From: an uncultured Moraxella sp.
GTDB taxonomy: Bacteria; Pseudomonadota; Gammaproteobacteria; Pseudomonadales; Moraxellaceae
Direction of reading: 5' to 3'
Assembly (NCBI GenBank): GCA_937975585.1
Contig: CALJUC010000166.1
Coordinates: 1 to 11,567 of the forward strand
Length of the DNA: 11,567 nucleotides
The notes below the pieces were generated by a model. That model saw nothing but the letters and a program-made list of their open reading frames with translations, ran no database searches and was not told the DNA's origin. The position numbers and the translations under genes were made by a program. Each line of letters starts with the position of its first letter. Positions within the stretch are counted from its first letter, which is position 1. Of the stretch, positions 7,029 through 11,567 are shown piece after piece.

Positions 7029-7037
7029 TGTTATAAT
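7029..7037 (+). promoter_or_regulatory. mnmG promoter (extended -10)
   Basis: TGTTATAAT is a perfect TATAAT (7032-7037) preceded by TGn, the extended -10 form that can work with a poor -35. The best -35 hexamers at 15-17 bases upstream are weak and T-rich. Initiation near 7044 leaves a short leader containing aggggA (7057-7062), four bases before the mnmG ATG. Confidence 0.7.
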
Positions 7038-7066
7038 AGTGAGTTTTCCAAATTTCAGGGGATAGT

Positions 7067-8953
7067 ATGAAATACCCAAAAATCTATGACGTGATTGTCA
7101 TCGGTGGTGGTCACGCTGGCACAGAAGCCGCTTTGGCTGCGGCACGTATGGGTCAACAGACCCTTCTTTTAACCCATAATATCGAAACATTGGGTCAAAT
7201 GTCATGTAACCCAGCGATTGGCGGTATTGGTAAATCGCACTTGGTTCGTGAAGTGGACGCGTTAGGCGGTGCGATGGCACTGGCGACCGACAAAGCCGGT
7301 ATCCAGTTTCGGGTATTAAACAGCCGTAAGGGTGCAGCAGTACGCGCGACACGTGCGCAAGCTGACCGTATTCTATACAAAGCCGCGATTCGCTATACCC
7401 TTGAGAATCAACCGAACTTGGATATTTTTCAACAAGGTGCGGATGACATTTTGGTTGAAAATGGTAAAGCCGTGGCCGTGGTGACCCAATCGGGTATCGA
7501 GTTTAGCTGTGGTGCAGTCGTATTGACATCGGGTACTTTCTTGGGTGGTGTGATTCATATCGGTCTTGAGCAGCACAAAGGCGGTCGCGCCGGTGACCCA
7601 CCGTCGATTCGTCTTGCCGACCGCTTACGTGAATTACAATTACCGGTGGGTCGCCTAAAAACCGGTACACCGCCGCGTATTGATGCGCGTACCGTTGACT
7701 TTAGTGTGATGACGGTGCAGCCAGGTGATACGCCATTACCGGTGATGAGTTATATGGGTAATGTCGATATGCACCCACAGCAGGTTAACTGCTTTATTAC
7801 CTACACCAATGAACGCACCCATGACATTATTCGTTCAGGTTTAGACCGCTCGCCCATGTATTCGGGTGTGATTGAAGGGGTGGGGCCACGCTACTGTCCG
7901 TCAATTGAGGATAAAATCCACCGTTTCGCTGACAAAGACAGCCATCAGATTTTTATCGAGCCAGAAGGCTTGACCACGCATGAGCTATACCCAAATGGTA
8001 TCTCAACCAGTTTGCCGTTTGATATCCAGTTGCAATTGGTACGCTCAATGAAAGGTTTGGAAAATGCGCATATCTTACGCCCTGGCTATGCCATTGAGTA
8101 TGATTATTTTGACCCACAAAACCTCAAACCAAGCCTAGAAACAAAATCCATCGAGAATTTATTTTTTGCCGGACAAATCAACGGTACCACCGGTTATGAA
8201 GAAGCGGCAGCACAAGGTCTGTTGGCAGGCCTAAATGCCGCACGTCGTACTCAAGGTCTTGATGCGTGGACACCGCGCCGTGACGAAGCCTATATGGGCG
8301 TGTTGGTTGATGACTTGATTACCAACGGTACCAAAGAGCCGTATCGTATGTTTACCAGTCGCGCGGAGTATCGCCTGATGCTACGCGAAGACAATGCCGA
8401 CCAACGCTTGACTGAAAAAGGTCGCGAGTTAGGTCTGGTGGATGATGCGCGTTGGCAAGTCTATAGTGACAAGATGCAAGCGGTTGAAAGCGAAACGGCA
8501 CGTCTGCGTGGCTTATGGGCAACACCAAACAATGTCTTGGGTAAAGCCTTTATTGAAAATAACCCAAATGAGGTATTAACCAAAGAGGTGAATAGCTTAG
8601 ACTTACTAAAACGCCCAAATATTAGCTTTGCAGATATTGCCAAACTAACAGATTCACCGGTAACGCCTGAAGTCGGCGAGCAAATCGAAATCGGTGTAAA
8701 ATACGCGGGTTATATCGACCGCCAAGCGGTTGAAATCGGACAAATGCAAAAATTGGAACATACTGCAATTCCTGACGATATGGATTATCGCGGTATCTCA
8801 GGACTATCCAATGAAATTGTGCAAAAACTGGACAAAGTCCGTCCGGCAACCCTTGCCCAAGCCAGCCGTATCAGCGGGGTAACCCCAGCGGCCGTGCAGT
8901 TATTGGCGATGACGATTAAAAAACTTAAAAAAACCCGTGACGTATCGGCCTAA
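7067..8953 (+). CDS. mnmG: tRNA uridine-5-carboxymethylaminomethyl modification enzyme MnmG (GidA)
   Basis: MnmG is the FAD- and NADH-dependent partner of the GTPase MnmE. Together they modify U34 at carbon 5 in tRNAs reading split codon boxes, using a methylene-tetrahydrofolate carbon. The protein has 628 residues, virtually the E. coli length. The FAD-binding motif GGGHAG is at 13-18. The conserved cysteines are C47 in [12 protein letters not shown] and C277 in the family signature [15 protein letters not shown]. The second signature, [13 protein letters not shown], starts at 369. The C-terminal MnmE-binding region carries KYAGYIDRQ from 545. The start is supported by the ribosome-binding site at 7057-7062 and the promoter at 7029-7037. 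In many bacteria mnmG sits beside rsmG and parAB near the replication origin; here it is followed by a transporter gene three bases after its stop, so no origin is implied. It appears intact. Confidence 0.97.
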   Translation: MKYPKIYDVIVIGGGHAGTEAALAAARMGQQTLLLTHNIETLGQMSCNPAIGGIGKSHLVREVDALGGAMALATDKAGIQFRVLNSRKGAAVRATRAQADRILYKAAIRYTLENQPNLDIFQQGADDILVENGKAVAVVTQSGIEFSCGAVVLTSGTFLGGVIHIGLEQHKGGRAGDPPSIRLADRLRELQLPVGRLKTGTPPRIDARTVDFSVMTVQPGDTPLPVMSYMGNVDMHPQQVNCFITYTNERTHDIIRSGLDRSPMYSGVIEGVGPRYCPSIEDKIHRFADKDSHQIFIEPEGLTTHELYPNGISTSLPFDIQLQLVRSMKGLENAHILRPGYAIEYDYFDPQNLKPSLETKSIENLFFAGQINGTTGYEEAAAQGLLAGLNAARRTQGLDAWTPRRDEAYMGVLVDDLITNGTKEPYRMFTSRAEYRLMLREDNADQRLTEKGRELGLVDDARWQVYSDKMQAVESETARLRGLWATPNNVLGKAFIENNPNEVLTKEVNSLDLLKRPNISFADIAKLTDSPVTPEVGEQIEIGVKYAGYIDRQAVEIGQMQKLEHTAIPDDMDYRGISGLSNEIVQKLDKVRPATLAQASRISGVTPAAVQLLAMTIKKLKKTRDVSA

Positions 8954-8956
8954 CCG

Positions 8957-9913
8957 ATGCTACACGCGTTATTATTTGCCCTTCAAATCACCTTGCCCAA
9001 TATCCTACTCATGGTATTGGGCTTTGTCATGCAGCGCCGTCAAGCAGTCAATCAAAACTTTGTTGAAGTCGCATCCAGCATGGTATTTCAGTATTGTTTA
9101 CCGTGTTTGCTGTTTTTTAGTATTATCAAAAGTGACATTCATGTTGGTGAACAACTCACCTTATTAACGGCAGGGTTAGTGACGACGTTTACCTTATTTT
9201 TTGCAGGTGAGTTGTATGCTTATTTTTTTGTCCCCGAAAAACGTGATAAAGGCGTCTTTGTACAAGGCGTATTTCGCAGTAATATGGCGATTATGGGTCT
9301 TGCGACTGTGGCGAATGCCTATGGCGACAAGGGCATGAGTGTCGGTGCCGTATATATGGGGATTATTACTATTGTCTATAATATCCTGTCAGTGATTACC
9401 TTAAGCCGTAGTGACGCGCCCAAGGGCAGTTTTTGGCACCAAGTGTTAAGTATCACCAAAAAAATCGGCCAAAACCCCTTGATTATCGCGTTGGTAGCCG
9501 CGTTTGTGTATAAGTTCTCTGGTCTACCAATGCCGCCACAGGTCATTGTAAAAACTGGGGAATTGCTCGCTGCGGTTGCTTTACCATTGGCACTTATCTG
9601 TGCGGGGGCAACGTTAGACCTTAAGGCGATGTTTAGTACATCGGGCGTGTCGATGCAGGCAAGTATTGCACGGATTATCGTTGCACCGTTGACCGCGATT
9701 GTTATCGGTTGGTTATTTGCGTTATCGCCGATTCAGATGGGGGTGTTATTCTTGATGGTGGCATCACCGGTAGCCGCAGCAAGCTATGTAATGGCGCGTA
9801 GTATGGGCGCCAATGACGTGCTCGCGGCAAATATCTTAGGCTTTACTACCGTATTCTCAATGCTAAGTATTGCCGTTGGTATGGTGGTATTGCGCACGTT
9901 GGGTTGGGCGTAG
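8957..9913 (+). CDS. AEC family (auxin efflux carrier-like) transporter
   Basis: An integral inner-membrane protein of 318 residues with about ten hydrophobic segments in two halves, as in the AEC family (TC 2.A.69). Members include malonate, malate and other carboxylate carriers; the substrate here is unknown. Diagnostic stretches are FRSNMAIMGLATVANAYGD (106-124), the polar break of the first half, and ELLAAVALPLALICAGATLD (202-221) in the second. The middle loop is positively charged (RSDAPKG, KK). The start ATG lies three bases after the mnmG stop, with no recognisable Shine-Dalgarno, so translation probably depends on ribosomes finishing mnmG. Internal starts such as M19 would remove part of the first membrane segment. 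It has no promoter of its own that I can see and is probably co-transcribed with mnmG, although no functional link is evident. Confidence 0.9.
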   Translation: MLHALLFALQITLPNILLMVLGFVMQRRQAVNQNFVEVASSMVFQYCLPCLLFFSIIKSDIHVGEQLTLLTAGLVTTFTLFFAGELYAYFFVPEKRDKGVFVQGVFRSNMAIMGLATVANAYGDKGMSVGAVYMGIITIVYNILSVITLSRSDAPKGSFWHQVLSITKKIGQNPLIIALVAAFVYKFSGLPMPPQVIVKTGELLAAVALPLALICAGATLDLKAMFSTSGVSMQASIARIIVAPLTAIVIGWLFALSPIQMGVLFLMVASPVAAASYVMARSMGANDVLAANILGFTTVFSMLSIAVGMVVLRTLGWA

Positions 9914-10193
9914 CAGTATCTGTCAAACGCTCAGTTGAAATGCTAATTATCACTTCTATAGTGGCAGAATAATTAACCAAGTCATTCAATGAAATCTGCC
10001 CCTATTATTTCTGATAAAGGTCATAGACTACTTTTTGGAATTCTCAGTAAAAATTTTTGGTTAAATCACTCGATAAAATCCGTTAAAATAGCCGACTTTC
10101 TAGGGTGGTGTGGTCAAATTTGGCAATCGCTTATAGCCTTGTTATCGCTATAATGCGTATCTACCCACGGTATGTTATAGGGGCAAAACCTGC
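9914..10193 (+). other. Intergenic region before the purine permease gene
   Basis: The region is AT-rich, with no gene. A weak hairpin lies at 9944-9975 (outer arms taattat and ataatta, inner cact/agtg). It lacks a T tract, so it is not a standard terminator. Two TAAAAT boxes (10074-10079, 10084-10089) and a TATAAT box (10149-10154) are promoter-like. The ribosome-binding site of the next gene is agggg at 10179-10183. I see no purine-riboswitch core. Confidence 0.5.
10131..10154 (+). promoter_or_regulatory. Candidate promoter/operator of the purine permease gene
   Basis: TATAAT at 10149-10154 is a perfect -10, but no good -35 stands 16-18 bases upstream. TTGGCA at 10120-10125 is too far away. 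The box overlaps the right arm of an inverted repeat, ttatagc (10131-10137) and gctataa (10147-10153), nine bases apart. A dimeric regulator bound there would cover the promoter. The regulator is unknown. Confidence 0.4.
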
Positions 10194-11495
10194 ATGAATG
10201 TGATTGAAAAGTATTTCGGTATTGATAGTAATAACACCACGATTAAGACCGAATTTTTGGCCGGTATCACCACGTTTTTGACGATGGCGTATATTATCTT
10301 TGTCAATCCAGATATGCTTGCTAAAGCCGGGATGGACAAAGGCGCGGTATTTGTCGCGACCTGTTTAGCCTCAGCCATTGGCTGTTTTTTGATGGGTTTT
10401 TTGGCACGTTTACCGGTCGCCCTAGCGCCTGGTATGGGGCTGAATGCGTTTTTTACCTTTACCGTTGTGTTGGGCATGGGTAAAAGCTGGCAAGTGGCGC
10501 TTGGCGCGGTATTTATTTCGGGGCTGATTTTTGTACTGATTAGTGTGTTTAAGCTGCGCGAGTGGATTATCAATGCGATACCGTATACGCTAAAGCAAGG
10601 CATTGTGGCCGGTATTGGCGCGTTTTTGGCGTTTATCGCGCTGAAAAGTTCGGGTATTATCGTGGCAAGTCCAGCCACCTTTGTCACCATGGGTAAGCTG
10701 ACTGAGTTTGGCCCTGCGATGGCAATTTTGAGTTTCTTTTTGATTGTGGTGTTTGTACAGCGCAAAGTACCGGCTGCGGTGATGTTGTCGATTTTGATTG
10801 TCACTGTGATTAGCTTAATTGCCGGGCAAACCCAATACACGGGGATTGTGTCTGCACCGCCGTCAATTGCACCAACCTTTATGCAGCTTGATATTGCCGG
10901 TGCGCTTGATGTGAGCATGGTGAGCGTGATTTTTGCGTTTTTGTTTGTGGTATTGTTTGATACCTCAGGCACGCTAATCGGTGTTACCAAAAAAGCCGGC
11001 TTGATGCAAGCCGATGGTAAAATTCCAAATCTGGGTAAGGCATTGTTTGCGGATTCAGCCGCAGCGGTGGCAGGTTCAGTGTTAGGTACCTCATCTGTGA
11101 CCAGTTATGTTGAAAGTACTGCGGGCGTGGCCGCCGGTGGACGTACTGGTTTAACGGCTGTTGTCGTGGGATTGCTATTTTTATTGGCGTTATTTTTTGC
11201 ACCATTGGCCGGTATGATTCCAGCGTATGCGACAGCCGGTGCGATTTTTTATGTTGCGGTATTGATGTTATTTACCTTAAGTGAGGTCGATTGGAATGAC
11301 TTGACTGAGGCGTCACCCGTGGCAGTGGTGCTATTGATGACCCCATTGACCTTTTCGATTGCCGATGGTTTGGCATTGGGCTTTGTGACTTATACCATTG
11401 CAAAAGTGGTGAGTGGTCGCTATAGCGAAGTCAATGCCGCAGTGTGGGTGTTAACCGTGATTTTGCTAGCGAAGTTGATTTTTTTAGGTGGCTAG
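10194..11495 (+). CDS. NCS2 family purine permease (AzgA/AdeP/GhxP-like)
   Basis: A 433-residue inner-membrane protein with about 12-14 hydrophobic segments. It belongs to the AzgA-like branch of the nucleobase-cation symporters, which import adenine, guanine or hypoxanthine with protons. Family marks are the N-terminal FLAGITTFLTMAYIIFVNP (21-39), APGMGLNAFF (78-87), LFDTSGTLIGV (254-264) with D256, and TSSVTSYVESTAGVAAGGRTG from 299 with E307. N84, D256 and E307 lie where purine-binding polar residues are expected. Which purine is carried cannot be decided from sequence alone. The length matches the E. coli homologues (about 445-450). agggg at 10179-10183 lies ten bases before the ATG. The gene stands alone, with a possible operator over its -10. 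No intrinsic terminator follows within the window. It appears complete. Confidence 0.93.
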   Translation: MNVIEKYFGIDSNNTTIKTEFLAGITTFLTMAYIIFVNPDMLAKAGMDKGAVFVATCLASAIGCFLMGFLARLPVALAPGMGLNAFFTFTVVLGMGKSWQVALGAVFISGLIFVLISVFKLREWIINAIPYTLKQGIVAGIGAFLAFIALKSSGIIVASPATFVTMGKLTEFGPAMAILSFFLIVVFVQRKVPAAVMLSILIVTVISLIAGQTQYTGIVSAPPSIAPTFMQLDIAGALDVSMVSVIFAFLFVVLFDTSGTLIGVTKKAGLMQADGKIPNLGKALFADSAAAVAGSVLGTSSVTSYVESTAGVAAGGRTGLTAVVVGLLFLLALFFAPLAGMIPAYATAGAIFYVAVLMLFTLSEVDWNDLTEASPVAVVLLMTPLTFSIADGLALGFVTYTIAKVVSGRYSEVNAAVWVLTVILLAKLIFLGG

Positions 11496-11514
11496 TAGCA
11501 CAATTATTTCTATT

Positions 11515-11567
11515 AGGACTTACGCAAACTTAACCGAAGGGCAACGGAGTTGCTCACAGATATAGTC
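11515..11567. mobile_element. Possible end of an insertion sequence, cut by the window edge
   Basis: Twenty bases after the permease stop the sequence reads aggacttacgcaaac (11515-11529). The core ggacttacgca resembles terminal inverted repeats that I recall from several bacterial insertion sequences. A small hairpin follows (gcaac 11541-11545, gttgc 11549-11553). On the - strand two frames are open from the edge and stop at or beside this motif, as expected if a transposase C-terminus ran in from the right. Only 53 bases are visible, so family and reality are unproven. Confidence 0.25.

Noticed and set aside
7067..8953. mnmG as a marker of a nearby replication origin
   Set aside because: The neighbours are not rsmG, parAB or dnaA, and no DnaA-box cluster or AT-rich unwinding repeats are visible.
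9944..9975. Terminator after the AEC transporter gene
   Set aside because: The hairpin is weak, asymmetric and not followed by a T tract, so it does not meet the criteria for an intrinsic terminator.
9914..10193. Purine riboswitch upstream of the purine permease gene
   Set aside because: I found no three-helix core or conserved junction sequences; the hairpins present are unrelated and too weak.
10175..10990. 271-codon open frame on the - strand within the purine permease gene
   Set aside because: It is the antisense shadow of a clear membrane-protein gene, rich in Ala, Thr, Ile and Lys with no family resemblance and no start signals.

Overview
The window looks like an ordinary chromosomal segment of a gammaproteobacterium, most likely Moraxellaceae (Moraxella/Psychrobacter/Acinetobacter side). 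This is inferred from the Escherichia-type homodimeric AceE, the three-lipoyl-domain AceF, moderate GC with very AT-rich spacers, and the gene content. The placement is by protein resemblance from memory, not by a search. All six confident genes and the one unknown gene lie on the + strand.

Layout. Positions 1-106 hold the probable last codons of an unidentified upstream gene and a strong intrinsic terminator. A 437-base AT-rich spacer (107-543) with promoter-like and palindromic elements leads into aceE (544-3351) and aceF (start at 3476, not at the upstream in-frame ATGs). These encode the E1 and E2 subunits of the pyruvate dehydrogenase complex. The pair ends in an intrinsic terminator at 5552-5586, and no lpd (E3) gene follows. 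Next come a DUF3025 protein (5707-6531) and an unrecognised 98-residue protein (6646-6942), closed by a terminator at 6965-7005. An extended -10 promoter then drives mnmG (7067-8953), the tRNA wobble-uridine modification enzyme. An AEC-family membrane transporter gene starts three bases after the mnmG stop. A 280-base spacer with an inverted repeat over a TATAAT box precedes an NCS2 purine permease of the AzgA/AdeP/GhxP type (10194-11495). The last 53 bases resemble the tip of an insertion sequence, but this cannot be settled from so short a piece.

How the genes work together. AceE decarboxylates pyruvate and acetylates the lipoyl arms of AceF, which passes the acetyl group to CoA; the E3 needed to reoxidise lipoate must be encoded elsewhere. 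MnmG, the AEC carrier and the purine permease have no clear shared pathway with this complex. The window reads as several independent housekeeping units.

Points most worth a second look: an acidic extension of about 53 residues at the AceE C-terminus; an uninterrupted hydrophobic coding-like stretch between aceE and aceF in the aceF frame; substitutions in the AceE active-site loop; nearly identical lipoyl domains 2 and 3; and the possible mobile-element end at the right edge. I see no CRISPR array, rRNA, tRNA, toxin-antitoxin pair, phage gene or defence system. I do not claim a previously undescribed system.
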